In this document: piece after piece, positions 17,731-26,796 of the stretch | Layout of the letters: every line of letters begins with the position of its first letter | Numbering within the stretch: position 1 is the first letter of the stretch | Notes under the pieces: model-generated | What the model was told of the DNA's origin: nothing | The model's database searches: none | The model's input: the letters and a program-made list of their open reading frames with translations, nothing else | Translations under genes and position numbers: made by a program | From: Pseudarthrobacter sulfonivorans | GTDB lineage: Bacteria > Actinomycetota > Actinomycetes > Actinomycetales > Micrococcaceae | Assembly (NCBI RefSeq): GCF_001484605.1 | Contig: NZ_CP013747.1 | Coordinates: 2,046,001 to 2,110,000 of the forward strand | Direction: 5' to 3' | DNA: 64,000 nucleotides

Positions 17731-19866
17731 ATGCGTAGCAAGCTTGCTGAACGGCTGAGTGCCCCGGGCCTCCGTTTCAAGGCGCTGCCTTGGGGCTCCC
17801 GCATCGCCCTCCTCTTCCTCATCATGATCGTCCTCTCCGCCGTGTTCGCGCCGGTCATCGCGCCGCACGATCCGCTGGAGACCTTCGTCCCCGCCACCCC
17901 GCCGGGCGCCGAGCACTTCTTCGGCACCGACCGGCTGGGCCGCGACATCTTCTCCCGCCTGCTGTTCGGCGCCCAGTCTTCGCTCATGATCGGCCTCGGC
18001 GCCGTGATCCTGGCCATCCTGGTGGGCGCGTTGCTGGGCTCCTTCGCCGCGACGTCCAGCAAGGCCGTCAACGAACTGATCATGCGCCTCATGGACATCC
18101 TGATGGCGTTCCCGGGCATCGCCCTGGCCGCAGTGCTGCTGGCCGCGTTCGGGAACTCGGTTCCCACCATCATCATCGCGATCGCCATCATCTACACCCC
18201 GCAGCTGGCCCGCGTGGTCCGCGCCAACGTGCTCTCCCAGTACGGCGAGGACTACGTCCGTGCCGAGCGTGTGATCGGCGCAGGCCGTTTCTACATCCTG
18301 CTCAAGCACATCGTCCGCAACACCGCCGCCCCCGTGCTGGTGTTCGCCACGGTGATGGTGGCCGACGCCATCATCCTCGAAGCCTCGCTGTCCTTCCTCG
18401 GCGCCGGCGTCCAGGATCCCGCCCCGTCGTGGGGCAACGTGATCTCCTACGGCCGCAACCTGGTCCTGTCCGGCGGCTGGTGGGCCACCACGTTCGCCGG
18501 TGTGACCATCCTGCTGACCGTGCTGTCGCTGAACATCCTCGCCGAGGGCCTCACCGACGCCATGGTGAACCCGAAACTGCGCAAGGCACCTGTAGTGAAG
18601 GACGACGACGGTTCGGCAGCTGCTGTGGCCGGCGCAGCGGTGGGTGCCGGCGTCGACACCCAGATCGGCACCTCCGTGGCCCAGCCGTCAGTGGTGGAAG
18701 AGCACGAGCTCGACGGCGTCCGCGCCGCCTACGGCGACGTCCTCACAGAGGAGCACTACAACGAGGCAGCCATCCTCTCCGATCCGAAGCTGGCCGCGGC
18801 GAACCCGCACCTGCTGCTGGACAAGGAACTGGAACTGCTCTCCGCCATCGAGGCCACTCGCACCGACCGCCTCCCCCAGGTACCGGCCGGCGCCCGCAAC
18901 GTCCTCGAGGTCAGGAACCTGTCCATCCGCTTCCCGGGCCGCTTCGGCGACACCGCGATTGTGGACAACGTCTCCTTCACGGTCCGCGAAGGCGAAACCA
19001 TGGGCCTGGTGGGCGAATCGGGCTGCGGCAAGTCCATCACGTCCCTCGCGGTCATGGGCCTGCTGCCCAAAACCGCGCAGGTCACCGGGTCCATCAAGTT
19101 CGACGGCAAGGAACTGCTGGATCCGGCCACCAGCCACAGCAGCATCAAGGCCTACGAAGGCCTGCGCGGCCAGCAGATCGCCATGGTCTACCAGGACGCC
19201 CTGAGCTCCCTGAACCCGTCCATGAAGATCAAGGACCAGATGGAGCAGCTGACCAAGCGCGGAGGCCGCAAGACCCCCACCGAGCTGCTGGAACTGGTCA
19301 AGCTCGATCCTGTCCGGACGCTCGCCAGCTACCCGCACGAGCTCTCCGGCGGCCAGCGCCAGCGCGTCCTGATCGCCATGGCCCTGTCCCGTTCACCGAA
19401 GATCGTGGTTGCCGATGAGCCCACCACCGCCTTGGACGTCACCGTCCAGAAGCAGGTAGTGGACCTGCTCAACGAGCTGCGCGAACAGCTGGGCTTCGCC
19501 ATGGTCTTCGTCAGCCACGACCTTGCCCTGGTGGCCTCCCTGGCCCACCGCATCACCGTCATGTACGCCGGCCAGGTGGTGGAATCCGCGCAGGCTTCGG
19601 AGCTGCTGCAGAACCCCAAGCACGAGTACACCCGCGGCCTGCTCGGCGCTGTCCTCTCCATCGAGGCCGACGCCGTGCGCCTGCACCAGATCCCCGGCAC
19701 CGTCCCGTCCCCGCGCGACTTCGCCCCGGGCGACCGCTTCGCCCCGCGTTCACTGCGGTCCGACGCCGACCCCGACCAGCAGCTGGTCCTGACGTCAGTA
19801 GGAGCCGCCGGCGGCGGGGACGCTGACCACTACTGGGCGAGCCACCTGAAGGAGGATGCAAAGTGA
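17731..19866 (+). CDS. siaG: Fused permease-ATPase of sialic acid ABC transporter
   Basis: A 711-residue fusion. Residues about 1-290 are a DppC-type permease ([22 protein letters not shown] region [20 protein letters not shown]). A linker of about 95 residues, rich in Ala, Glu and Leu, follows, then a DppD-type ATPase from about 390: Walker A G428-S435 (GESGCGKS), signature L538-Q542 (LSGGQ) and Walker B ending D562-E563. Permease and ATPase are usually separate proteins; the same fusion is described for SiaG of C. glutamicum, which supports the sialic acid assignment. It overlaps siaI by 4 bp. Confidence 0.87.
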   Translation: MRSKLAERLSAPGLRFKALPWGSRIALLFLIMIVLSAVFAPVIAPHDPLETFVPATPPGAEHFFGTDRLGRDIFSRLLFGAQSSLMIGLGAVILAILVGALLGSFAATSSKAVNELIMRLMDILMAFPGIALAAVLLAAFGNSVPTIIIAIAIIYTPQLARVVRANVLSQYGEDYVRAERVIGAGRFYILLKHIVRNTAAPVLVFATVMVADAIILEASLSFLGAGVQDPAPSWGNVISYGRNLVLSGGWWATTFAGVTILLTVLSLNILAEGLTDAMVNPKLRKAPVVKDDDGSAAAVAGAAVGAGVDTQIGTSVAQPSVVEEHELDGVRAAYGDVLTEEHYNEAAILSDPKLAAANPHLLLDKELELLSAIEATRTDRLPQVPAGARNVLEVRNLSIRFPGRFGDTAIVDNVSFTVREGETMGLVGESGCGKSITSLAVMGLLPKTAQVTGSIKFDGKELLDPATSHSSIKAYEGLRGQQIAMVYQDALSSLNPSMKIKDQMEQLTKRGGRKTPTELLELVKLDPVRTLASYPHELSGGQRQRVLIAMALSRSPKIVVADEPTTALDVTVQKQVVDLLNELREQLGFAMVFVSHDLALVASLAHRITVMYAGQVVESAQASELLQNPKHEYTRGLLGAVLSIEADAVRLHQIPGTVPSPRDFAPGDRFAPRSLRSDADPDQQLVLTSVGAAGGGDADHYWASHLKEDAK

Positions 19867-20669
19867 GTGAATCAACCGGCAAGCCGGTCATCGAGCTCAA
19901 GGACGTCAAGGTCTACCACCACGCACGTGGCGGCGGGGTCTTCCGCCCGAACATCGTCAAAGCGGTCGACGGCGTCGACTTCAGCATCAGCCGCGGCGAA
20001 ACCGTGGGCATCGTGGGTGAGTCCGGCTGCGGCAAGTCCACGCTCGCGTCCGTGCTCGTGGGACTGCAGACGCCGACGTCGGGCGAGGTGCTGTTCCACG
20101 GCAAGCCCGCCATCAAGCGGAACGCCGCCCTGCGCAAGGAATTCGGCCGCTCCGTGTCCGTGGTCTTCCAGGACCCCGCCACGGCGCTGAACCCGCGCAT
20201 GACCGTCCAGGACATCCTCACGGACCCCCTCCAGATCCACGGCATCGGCACTGCGGCAACGCGTGCCGCGAAGGTCAAGGATCTGCTGGCCCTGGTGGGC
20301 CTGCCGCAGTCCGCGGCCGAGGTCACGCCGTCGCAGGTTTCCGGCGGCCAGCGCCAGCGTGTGGCAATCGCCCGCGCACTGGCACTGGACCCGGACATCA
20401 TCGTGGCGGACGAGCCGACGTCGGCCCTTGACGTCTCCGTCCGCGCCCAGGTGCTGAACCTGCTCTCGGACCTGAAGACCCAGCTGAACCTCGGCATGGT
20501 GTTCATCTCGCACGACATCCAGACCGTCCGCTACGTCTCGGACCGCATCTGCGTTATGTACTTCGGCAAGATCGTCGAGCAGGGCACCGCCACCCAGGTC
20601 TTCGACAGCCCCACCAACGACTACACCAAAAAGCTCCTGGGCGCCGCCCCGAGCCTGCTCCACATCTAG
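19863..20669 (+). CDS. siaI: Sialic acid ABC transporter ATPase (DppF type)
   Basis: A 268-residue ATPase with Walker [10 protein letters not shown], signature VSGGQRQR, Walker [13 protein letters not shown] and the H-loop FISHD. The GTG start overlaps the siaG stop (GTGA), showing translational coupling. It lacks a usual oligopeptide-transporter C-terminal extension. It should pair with the ATPase half of SiaG to form the nucleotide-binding dimer. Confidence 0.87.
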   Translation: MSESTGKPVIELKDVKVYHHARGGGVFRPNIVKAVDGVDFSISRGETVGIVGESGCGKSTLASVLVGLQTPTSGEVLFHGKPAIKRNAALRKEFGRSVSVVFQDPATALNPRMTVQDILTDPLQIHGIGTAATRAAKVKDLLALVGLPQSAAEVTPSQVSGGQRQRVAIARALALDPDIIVADEPTSALDVSVRAQVLNLLSDLKTQLNLGMVFISHDIQTVRYVSDRICVMYFGKIVEQGTATQVFDSPTNDYTKKLLGAAPSLLHI

Positions 20670-20687
20670 CTTTCCCACCTCAAATTT

Positions 20688-20698
20688 TCGTCTAACCA
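20688..20698. promoter_or_regulatory. Candidate NanR operator, site C
   Basis: TCGTCTAACCA fits TNGTNNNACNA, the general FadR-type GntR site, and lies in the 48-bp gap between siaI and nanA, 20 bp before the nanA GTG. It may give nanA separate control. Confidence 0.45.
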
Positions 20699-20717
20699 TC
20701 AATATTTGGAGAACTCT

Positions 20718-21647
20718 GTGACCACCGTCGCTTCCCGTTTCCAGGGCGTCATTCCGCCCGTCGTAACCCCCCGCACCGTCGATGGCGCCATCGACGTACC
20801 GTCGCTGGAAAACGTCACCAAGCACCTGCTCGACGGCGGCGTCAGCGGCCTGTTTGTGCTGGGATCCTCCGGCGAGGTCACCCACATGACCAACACCGAG
20901 CGCGACCTCGTCGTGCAGACCGTGGCAGGCGTGAACGCCGGCCAGGTGCCGCTGATCGTGGGCGCTGTGGAGCAGACCACCAACCGCGTCATCGAAGAAG
21001 CCAAGCGCGTCATCGCGCTGGGTGCCGACTCGATCGTGGCCACCAGCCTGTACTACGCCATCTCCAACGCCCAGGAGAACGGCACGCATTTCCGCTCCAT
21101 CGCCGCCGCCGTCGACGTTCCCGTCTTCGCCTACGACGTGCCGGTGCGCACCCACTTCAAGCTGCCCACCGACCTTCTGGTCGAGCTGGGCCGCGAGGGC
21201 GTCATTGCCGGGGTGAAGGACTCCTCCGGCGACGACGTCTCGTTCCGCCAGCTGCTGCTGGCCGCCAAGGACATCCCCAACTTCGACATCTTCACCGGCC
21301 ACGAAGTGGTTGTGGACGGCGCCCTCCTGGGCGGCGCCCAGGGTGTTGTTCCGGGCCTCGGCAACGTTGACCCGGCGGGCTACCGCCGCCTGTTCGACGC
21401 CGCACAGGCCGGCGACTGGGCCCAGGCCGCAGCCGAGCAGGACCGCTTGGCCGACGTCTTCGAAATCGTCTACACCCCTAAGCCCGGCCGCATGTCCGGA
21501 AACGCCGCCGGCCTGGGCGCCTTCAAGACCGCCCTGCAGCTCATGGGCATCATCAAGACGAACGTCATGAGCGCGCCCATGCTCTCCTTGGACGAAGACG
21601 AGACCAAGGCAATCCGCGCCATCCTGGAACGCAACGGCCTGATGTAG
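20718..21647 (+). CDS. nanA: N-acetylneuraminate lyase-type aldolase (DHDPS family)
   Basis: Expected to cleave N-acetylneuraminate to ManNAc and pyruvate. The 309-residue protein belongs to the dihydrodipicolinate synthase/NAL superfamily: GSSGE (50-53 region), catalytic Tyr Y139 in YDVP and Schiff-base lysine K167 in GVKDSSGD. The frame opens at a TTG (20706), but GGAG six bases before the GTG at 20718 decides the start. By sequence alone other keto-acid aldolase roles are possible; the neighbouring sialidase, siaEFGI, nanK and nanE make the lyase role likely. Confidence 0.8.
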   Translation: MTTVASRFQGVIPPVVTPRTVDGAIDVPSLENVTKHLLDGGVSGLFVLGSSGEVTHMTNTERDLVVQTVAGVNAGQVPLIVGAVEQTTNRVIEEAKRVIALGADSIVATSLYYAISNAQENGTHFRSIAAAVDVPVFAYDVPVRTHFKLPTDLLVELGREGVIAGVKDSSGDDVSFRQLLLAAKDIPNFDIFTGHEVVVDGALLGGAQGVVPGLGNVDPAGYRRLFDAAQAGDWAQAAAEQDRLADVFEIVYTPKPGRMSGNAAGLGAFKTALQLMGIIKTNVMSAPMLSLDEDETKAIRAILERNGLM

Positions 21648-21661
21648 TCTTCGCGGCCGGG

Positions 21662-21745
21662 GCGCTGGGCATGCTCCTTTTGCCGGCTGCTGCGCTCGTT
21701 CCTCACGCAACAACGCAGCCTACGCAAAAGAACCATGTCCAGCGC
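21662..21745. repeat. 84-bp imperfect palindromic element
   Basis: A long stem-loop-forming element between nanA and nanK. The outer arms are GCGCTGGGCATG (21662-21673) and CATGTCCAGCGC (21734-21745), 11 of 12 paired. Inner arms CCTTTTGC and GCAAAAG and GGCTGCTGCG with CGCAACAACGCAGCC also pair, leaving a short central loop. The build is like ERIC/REP intergenic units. It could act on the mRNA between the two genes. Confidence 0.65.
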
Positions 21746-21811
21746 TGCTTCCGTGATCAACCAGACCCCAGGTGATCGAGCCTGTCGAGATCCCCTGTTA
21801 GGAAGAGAATG

Positions 21812-22759
21812 ATGTACGCGATCGGTGTTGACCTTGGGGGTACTAAGACTGCAGCCGGGGTTGTTTCCGCGGACGGGGAGGTCTTGTTTTCGGAGACTAT
21901 TCCGACTCTGAACCGGGATGGTGGCGACGCCATTTTGGACGCTACTGCGGCGCTGGTTTCTTCCCTTTTTGTCCGGGCTCAAGCAGCGGGCCTGGACGTT
22001 GCAGGGGTTGGCGTTGGTTCGGCCGGCGTTATCGATGCCGGACGCGGGGTGGTGGTTTCCGCTACGGATGCCATCCTCGGGTGGGCCGGGACAGAGCTGA
22101 CCGCAGGGTTGGCCGCCCGGCTTGGCCTGCCGCCGGCGGCTGTGCGGGCGGTGAACGATGTCCATACGCACGCCCTCGGCGAGGCCTGGACAGGTGCCGC
22201 TGCCGGGACGGCAAGTTCGCTCCTGGTGGCTTTCGGCACCGGCGTCGGCGGCAGTTTTGTCCTGGCCGGGCACCCGGTCCTGGGACACCGCTACGCGGGC
22301 GGACACGTGGGCCACTTCGCCTCGCCGTACGCATTCCACGAGGGCCAGGCTATTCGCTGCGTCTGCGGCGGCGCCGGGCATGTTGAGGCCATCGCCTCCG
22401 GGCCCGCCATCCACGAGGCGTACGTGCGGCTCGGCGGCAAGGAACCGGCGCTGGACGCCCGCGGCGTCTTTGCCCTCGCCGGCGACAGCGATGCCATAGC
22501 CATCCAGGCGGTGGGCATGGGCGCCTCTGCCGCCGGCCAGGCCGTGGGCGGACTCGCCAACATCCTGGACCCCGAAGTGGTGGTGGTTTCCGGCGGGCTC
22601 TCCGACGCCGGCGCGCCCTGGTGGCGTCCCATGGAACGCGCCCTGCGCGCCGAACTCCTGCCCGCGCTGCTCGGCCTCCCCGTCCTTCCCGCTAAACTCG
22701 GCAACGCAGCAGCAATGGTGGGCGCCGCGCGACTGGTCCTCACCACCACTCCGTCCTGA
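21812..22759 (+). CDS. nanK: ROK-family N-acetylmannosamine kinase
   Basis: Likely phosphorylates ManNAc to ManNAc-6-P. The 315-residue ROK protein begins with the ATP-binding IGVDLGGTKT and has VNDVHTHALGE and FGTGVGGSFV. The zinc motif is altered: the usual CxCGxxGCxE reads C183-V-C185-GGAG-H190-V-E192, so the third Cys is His, and the usual GExGH reads GHVGH. The ATG at 21812 is six bases from AGGAAG; the ATG at 21809 is an alternative. Context (nanA before, nanE after) supports the call over glucokinase. Confidence 0.8.
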   Translation: MYAIGVDLGGTKTAAGVVSADGEVLFSETIPTLNRDGGDAILDATAALVSSLFVRAQAAGLDVAGVGVGSAGVIDAGRGVVVSATDAILGWAGTELTAGLAARLGLPPAAVRAVNDVHTHALGEAWTGAAAGTASSLLVAFGTGVGGSFVLAGHPVLGHRYAGGHVGHFASPYAFHEGQAIRCVCGGAGHVEAIASGPAIHEAYVRLGGKEPALDARGVFALAGDSDAIAIQAVGMGASAAGQAVGGLANILDPEVVVVSGGLSDAGAPWWRPMERALRAELLPALLGLPVLPAKLGNAAAMVGAARLVLTTTPS

Positions 22760-22768
22760 CGCCGTCGT

Positions 22769-22795
22769 CCCACGCCCCACGCCCCACGCCCCACC
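22769..22795. repeat. 7-bp tandem repeat (CCCACGC)
   Basis: About four copies of CCCACGC sit in the short gap between nanK and nanE. It is a simple repeat prone to slippage; no function is implied. Confidence 0.7.
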
Positions 22796-22838
22796 CTGAT
22801 CTTCAGCCCGCTCCGCCAACCTTCCAGAGGAACCGACC

Positions 22839-23522
22839 GTGATTCTGACCCCCGAAGCCCTTGAAGCCCTGCGCGGGCAACTCATCGTCTCCTGCCAGGC
22901 GTATCCGGGCGAGCCGCTGCGGGACCCGCGCACCACGGCGCAGTTCGCCGCTTCCGCAGTGATCGGCGGCGCCTCCGCCGTCCGTGTCCAGGGCCTGGCC
23001 GATGTGCAGTTCACCCGTGCAGCGGTGGAGGTTCCGGTGATCGGGCTCTGGAAGGACGGTCACGACGGCGTCTTCATCACTCCCACACTCCGGCACGCTT
23101 TGGCGGTGGCCAACGCGGGCGCCCACGTGGTGGCGATCGACGGCACGCGCCGGGAGCGTCCGGACGGGCTGACCCTGGCCCAGACGGTGGCGGGCATCCA
23201 CCAGGATTCCCACGCGCTGGTGATGGCGGACTGCGGCTCGTTCGACGACGCTGCCGCGGCGGTCGAGGCCGGGGTCGACCTGATCGGCACCACGCTGTCC
23301 GGTTACTCCGGCGAGCGCCCCAAGACGCACGGCCCCGACCTGGAGCTGCTGAAGCAGATCGCCGCGGCCGGCTTCGGCGTGCCGCTCATCGCCGAAGGCC
23401 GCCTCCACTCCCCCGCCCAGGCCCGGCAGTGCCTCGACGCCGGCGCGTTCGCCGTCGTCGTCGGTACCGCGATCACGCACCCGGCCACCATCACCGGCTG
23501 GTTCGCCGAGGCCCTGAAGTGA
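22839..23522 (+). CDS. nanE: N-acetylmannosamine-6-phosphate 2-epimerase
   Basis: Converts ManNAc-6-P to GlcNAc-6-P (NanE family TIM barrel). The 227-residue protein has GLWKDG with catalytic lysine K72, VAIDGTRRERPDG, MADCGSFDDA, IGTTLSGYSG and LIAEGRLHSP, all family landmarks. The GTG start at 22839 follows AGAGGAA. Its stop overlaps the nagA start (GTGA), so the next step of the pathway is translationally coupled. Confidence 0.92.
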   Translation: MILTPEALEALRGQLIVSCQAYPGEPLRDPRTTAQFAASAVIGGASAVRVQGLADVQFTRAAVEVPVIGLWKDGHDGVFITPTLRHALAVANAGAHVVAIDGTRRERPDGLTLAQTVAGIHQDSHALVMADCGSFDDAAAAVEAGVDLIGTTLSGYSGERPKTHGPDLELLKQIAAAGFGVPLIAEGRLHSPAQARQCLDAGAFAVVVGTAITHPATITGWFAEALK

Positions 23523-24790
23523 ACCCGCCGCCGGAACGAGTACAGCCGGAACAAACACAGCCCACCGGCGCTGAGCCCGGGAACTACCTGCTGGCCGGCA
23601 CGGTCCTGACCGACGGTTCGATCCAGGACGACGCAGTGGTGGCCGTCGCGGACGGCCGCATCGTATATGTGGGGCCCCGCGCCGGTCTTGATGAGGCGTC
23701 GCTGCCCGGCCTTGAGGAACTCGAACTGCCGCGGGGCAGCATGATTCTGCCCGGCCTCGTGGACCTGCACTGCCACGGGGCCGTGGGCGGCGACTTCCCG
23801 AGCGGCGACAGCGAGGCTGCCAGGACCGCCGTGGACTTCCTGCACCGCAGCGGCACCACCACGCTGCTGGCAAGCACGGTGACCGCGTCCCGCGAGGACC
23901 TGCTGCGCGGCCTGGAAACCCTGCGGCTACTTGCCGATGAAGGGCTCATCGCGGGCATCCACTCCGAGGGGCCGTTCCTGTCCCACGCGCGATGCGGCGC
24001 CCAGGATCCGCGGTACCTGCGCGAACCGAACCTCCCCCTGCTGGGCGAACTGCTGGCCGCGGCCGGCGGCCACCTGCGGACCATGACGTACGCGCCCGAA
24101 CTTCCCGGCGCCGACGCCGTGGTGCGGATGCTCGCCGAGCACGGCGTCACGCCGTCGCTGGGCCACACTGACGCGGACGCGCGGACGACGGCGGCCTCCC
24201 TCACCGAGGCGGCGGAGCTGCTGGCGGCATCAGGCCTGGGGACCGCATCGCGCCCCACCATCACACACCTCTTTAACGGCATGCCGCCGCTGCACCACCG
24301 CAGTCCAGGGCCTGTTGCCGCATGCCTCCGGCTGGCCGGGGCCGGCACGATTGCCGTGGAACTCATCGCCGACGGCGCGCACCTGGACCCCGAAACGGTC
24401 CGGATGGTCTTCGAGCTGGTGGGGGCCGAAAACGTAGTTCTGGTGACCGACTCCATGGCCGCCACCGGACTGCCCGACGGCGACTACGAGCTTGGCCCCG
24501 CAGCCGTCTCCGTCATTGGAGCGGTGGCCCGGCTCAGCAACGGCACCCTCGCCGGCGGGACGGCCACCCTGCTGGATGTTGTGCGGCGGACCATTAACGC
24601 CGGGGTGGAGCCGGCCGCCGCTGTTCTGTCAGCCACCGCCGTTCCGGCGGCCATCATCGGCCAGTCGCAGGAATTCGGAAGCCTCCGCGCGGGGCTGCGG
24701 GCCGACGTCGTAGTGGTGGACCGCAACTTCCGCCGCGTCCTGGTCCTGCGCGAGGGGCGCACCCTGGGCCGCCCCGCCGTCGGGGTCTAG
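23519..24790 (+). CDS. nagA: N-acetylglucosamine-6-phosphate deacetylase
   Basis: Deacetylates GlcNAc-6-P to GlcN-6-P. The 423-residue amidohydrolase has the metal motif DLHCHGAVGGD, HSEGPFLS, SLGHTDADA, THLFNGMPPLHHR and the catalytic Asp in LVTDSMAATG. The start is the GTG at 23519, overlapping the nanE stop by 4 bp, although the frame opens earlier. The product goes to NagB, whose gene lies 22 kb away beside nanR. Confidence 0.93.
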   Translation: MNPPPERVQPEQTQPTGAEPGNYLLAGTVLTDGSIQDDAVVAVADGRIVYVGPRAGLDEASLPGLEELELPRGSMILPGLVDLHCHGAVGGDFPSGDSEAARTAVDFLHRSGTTTLLASTVTASREDLLRGLETLRLLADEGLIAGIHSEGPFLSHARCGAQDPRYLREPNLPLLGELLAAAGGHLRTMTYAPELPGADAVVRMLAEHGVTPSLGHTDADARTTAASLTEAAELLAASGLGTASRPTITHLFNGMPPLHHRSPGPVAACLRLAGAGTIAVELIADGAHLDPETVRMVFELVGAENVVLVTDSMAATGLPDGDYELGPAAVSVIGAVARLSNGTLAGGTATLLDVVRRTINAGVEPAAAVLSATAVPAAIIGQSQEFGSLRAGLRADVVVVDRNFRRVLVLREGRTLGRPAVGV

Positions 24791-24837
24791 CGCCGGCACT
24801 GGGCTGCGGGATCCGCCGTGGTCAGGAGCCGCCGTGA

Positions 24838-25068
24838 TCAGGGACCGGGGACGATGAGAATTCCGTCATGGTGTTCGAGCATGTGCCTGGTTCCGATGTC
24901 ACGGCGGCGAATCCACACCACGGAGGAGTCGGCAGTTTTGGCATCGATGACGGCGGCATAGCTGTGGCCGTCAGAACTGACCACTTGCACGTCGTCTGAT
25001 GCGTCCAGCCCGCTCCAGTTCTGCGGCCCAAACGATGTCTGGCTTTTGGACGACGGGTTTTTGCTCAT
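24838..25068 (-). CDS. Small SH3-like protein, paralogue B
   Basis: A 76-residue protein. From residue 26 it reads DDVQVVSSDGHSYAAVID, then ADSSVVWI and DGILIV, matching the spacing of the small proteins at 8429-8677 and 55936-56160. It is polar with no membrane segment. It lies downstream of the davB-like gene on the same strand, after a 36-bp gap, and converges with nagA. Function is unknown. Confidence 0.6.
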   Translation of the reverse strand: MSKNPSSKSQTSFGPQNWSGLDASDDVQVVSSDGHSYAAVIDAKTADSSVVWIRRRDIGTRHMLEHHDGILIVPGP

Positions 25069-25104
25069 GAATGTACCTTCCTGTCAGGTGAGGCCGGAGG
25101 GCCC

Positions 25105-26796
25105 TTAGGGCAAGCGGATGGGCTTGAGTTCTTCGAAGCGGTCGCCCGGGCCGGGGTTTCCGGCCTGGGTCTTGCCGCCGAGCTGCGTCATGACGCCCCA
25201 GACGGCGTTGAGTCCGGTGGTGACGGCGCCGTCGGCCCATCCGCCGGTCCACGAGACGTCGTCGCCGGCCAGGTAGATGCCCCGGTGTGCGGGCTCATGC
25301 CCCTCCTGCATGAAGTGGGTGTACAGGCGTTCCTGGTAGCGGTAGTGGCCGGGCAGGTTGTCGCTGAAGGCGCCCATGAAGTTGGGGTCGTCTTCCCAGG
25401 AGACGGTGATGGGATCGCCGATGATGTGCGAGGCGATGTCCACCGTTGGGTAGATCTGTTTGAGCGAATGCAGCATCAGGCGCACGCGCTCGTCAGCGTC
25501 CAGGGGGAGCCATTTGAGGGCGTCGTCGTTCCATGTATAGGACAGGCAGATGAGGGCCGGCTGGCCCGGGCCGTTGTCCAGCAGGTAGGTCCCCCGCGTC
25601 AGGCGGTCCGTGAGCGTGGTGCTCATGACCTGCCTTCCGGTTTCCGGGTCAATGTCCTTCCAGAACGGACGGTCAACAACAACGAACGTTTTGGATGACT
25701 GCAGGTAGTGGCTGCGCTCGATGGCCGTCCAGAGCTTATGGCTGAACAGCGACTCATCGACGTCGATCCGTGCGGAGAGCAGCCAGCTCTGGCAGGTGGC
25801 GATGACGGCGGGGTAGTGCGCGGTGCCGCCCCACTTGTCGGTGATGGCGATGTCGCCCGGGGTTCCGTCGCTGTTGAGGATGCGTTTGACGGAAGTGACC
25901 GCGCCGCGGGGGTTGCCCCCGTGCAGGGAGGCGAGGCTGGTGCCCGCCGGCCAGTGGGCCATGGTGTCGGGGGCGTGGTTCCAGAGCCGCTCCGGGAGGA
26001 GCTGGGCACCGCCGATGATGCGGTGCTGGTCGGCGTCGGCGTCCACATAGACAACGCGGAGGATCTCCAGGAAGGAGTCCGGGAAGTTGGTGTCCCAGCC
26101 TCCCGTGCCGAACCCCACTTGCCCGAAGGCTTCACGGTATTCGAAGGGCAGGGCGGAGAACGCCTTGGACGTGGCCAGGTAACCGGAGAACGAGACGTCG
26201 TCGAACCGGGGAACCAGCTCGTTCCACAGCTTCTTGATGGTGGCCAGGTCCCTGGTGCGGATGGCTTCCTGCATGGCGGAGAAGTGTGCGCGTTCTTCGA
26301 GGCAGTCGTCCCAGGCTGCTGCGACATCTGCGAAGAACTGCGGAAGGTCCGCGGCGGTTTCGGCGTAGTAGGCCCTGCCGGCGAGCTCGATCACGGTGCT
26401 TCCGGCCGCAGGGGTCAGCGGGTTGGGGAACGGCTGGGTTTCGATGTCCAGCATGTCGGCGTAGTGGAAGAAGGATTTTCCAGAGCGCGGGAAGCGCATG
26501 CCGCCCAGGTCCGCGACGGGGCCGGGCTGGCCGTCGGGCCTGCCGGCCCGCAGGCGGCCGCCGATCCGTGAGGATTCATAGATGACCGGTTTGAGGCCCA
26601 TTTTCATGAGCTCATGGGCGGCGACGAGCCCGGAGAGCCCGGCGCCGATGACGGCTACCTCTGCGCCGTACATGTCCGCCGGAACGGAACCGATGCCTTC
26701 GGAGTGGCCGAGGTATTCGTCGTACGGGAACGGGAAGTCCGGGTTCAGCATGGTGACTTTGGGTGCAGTCGGAGTGCTTGTGGCTGCGATGCTCAC
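25105..26796 (-). CDS. davB: L-lysine 2-monooxygenase (DavB-like flavin amine oxidase)
   Basis: Probably converts L-lysine with O2 to 5-aminovaleramide. The 563-residue protein has the dinucleotide-binding GAGLSG (51-56), the glutamate of IYESSRIGGRLR, DLGGMRFPRSGKSFFHY, PFPNPLTPAAGSTVI, FGQVGFGTGGWD and the C-terminal FAD segment YLAGDDVSWTGGWADGAV. As I recall it, the Pseudomonas DavB sequence is close along its whole length. The GTG at 26796 overlaps the davA stop (GTGA). Tryptophan or phenylalanine 2-monooxygenase is the main alternative; a DavA-like amidase next door favours lysine. Confidence 0.78.
   Translation of the reverse strand: MSIAATSTPTAPKVTMLNPDFPFPYDEYLGHSEGIGSVPADMYGAEVAVIGAGLSGLVAAHELMKMGLKPVIYESSRIGGRLRAGRPDGQPGPVADLGGMRFPRSGKSFFHYADMLDIETQPFPNPLTPAAGSTVIELAGRAYYAETAADLPQFFADVAAAWDDCLEERAHFSAMQEAIRTRDLATIKKLWNELVPRFDDVSFSGYLATSKAFSALPFEYREAFGQVGFGTGGWDTNFPDSFLEILRVVYVDADADQHRIIGGAQLLPERLWNHAPDTMAHWPAGTSLASLHGGNPRGAVTSVKRILNSDGTPGDIAITDKWGGTAHYPAVIATCQSWLLSARIDVDESLFSHKLWTAIERSHYLQSSKTFVVVDRPFWKDIDPETGRQVMSTTLTDRLTRGTYLLDNGPGQPALICLSYTWNDDALKWLPLDADERVRLMLHSLKQIYPTVDIASHIIGDPITVSWEDDPNFMGAFSDNLPGHYRYQERLYTHFMQEGHEPAHRGIYLAGDDVSWTGGWADGAVTTGLNAVWGVMTQLGGKTQAGNPGPGDRFEELKPIRLP

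Noticed and set aside
16792..18309. 505-residue antisense frame over siaF and siaG
   Set aside because: Composition is extreme (His, Gln, Asp, Gly), with no recognisable fold, and opposite to well-supported transporter genes.
19872..21713. 613-residue antisense frame over siaI and nanA
   Set aside because: It is a high-GC shadow: His/Gly/Asp-rich without domains, while the plus-strand proteins have full motifs and ribosome sites.
25105..26796. Tryptophan 2-monooxygenase/indole-acetamide pathway
   Set aside because: Overall sequence and the DavA-like partner fit lysine 2-monooxygenase better; kept only as an alternative.
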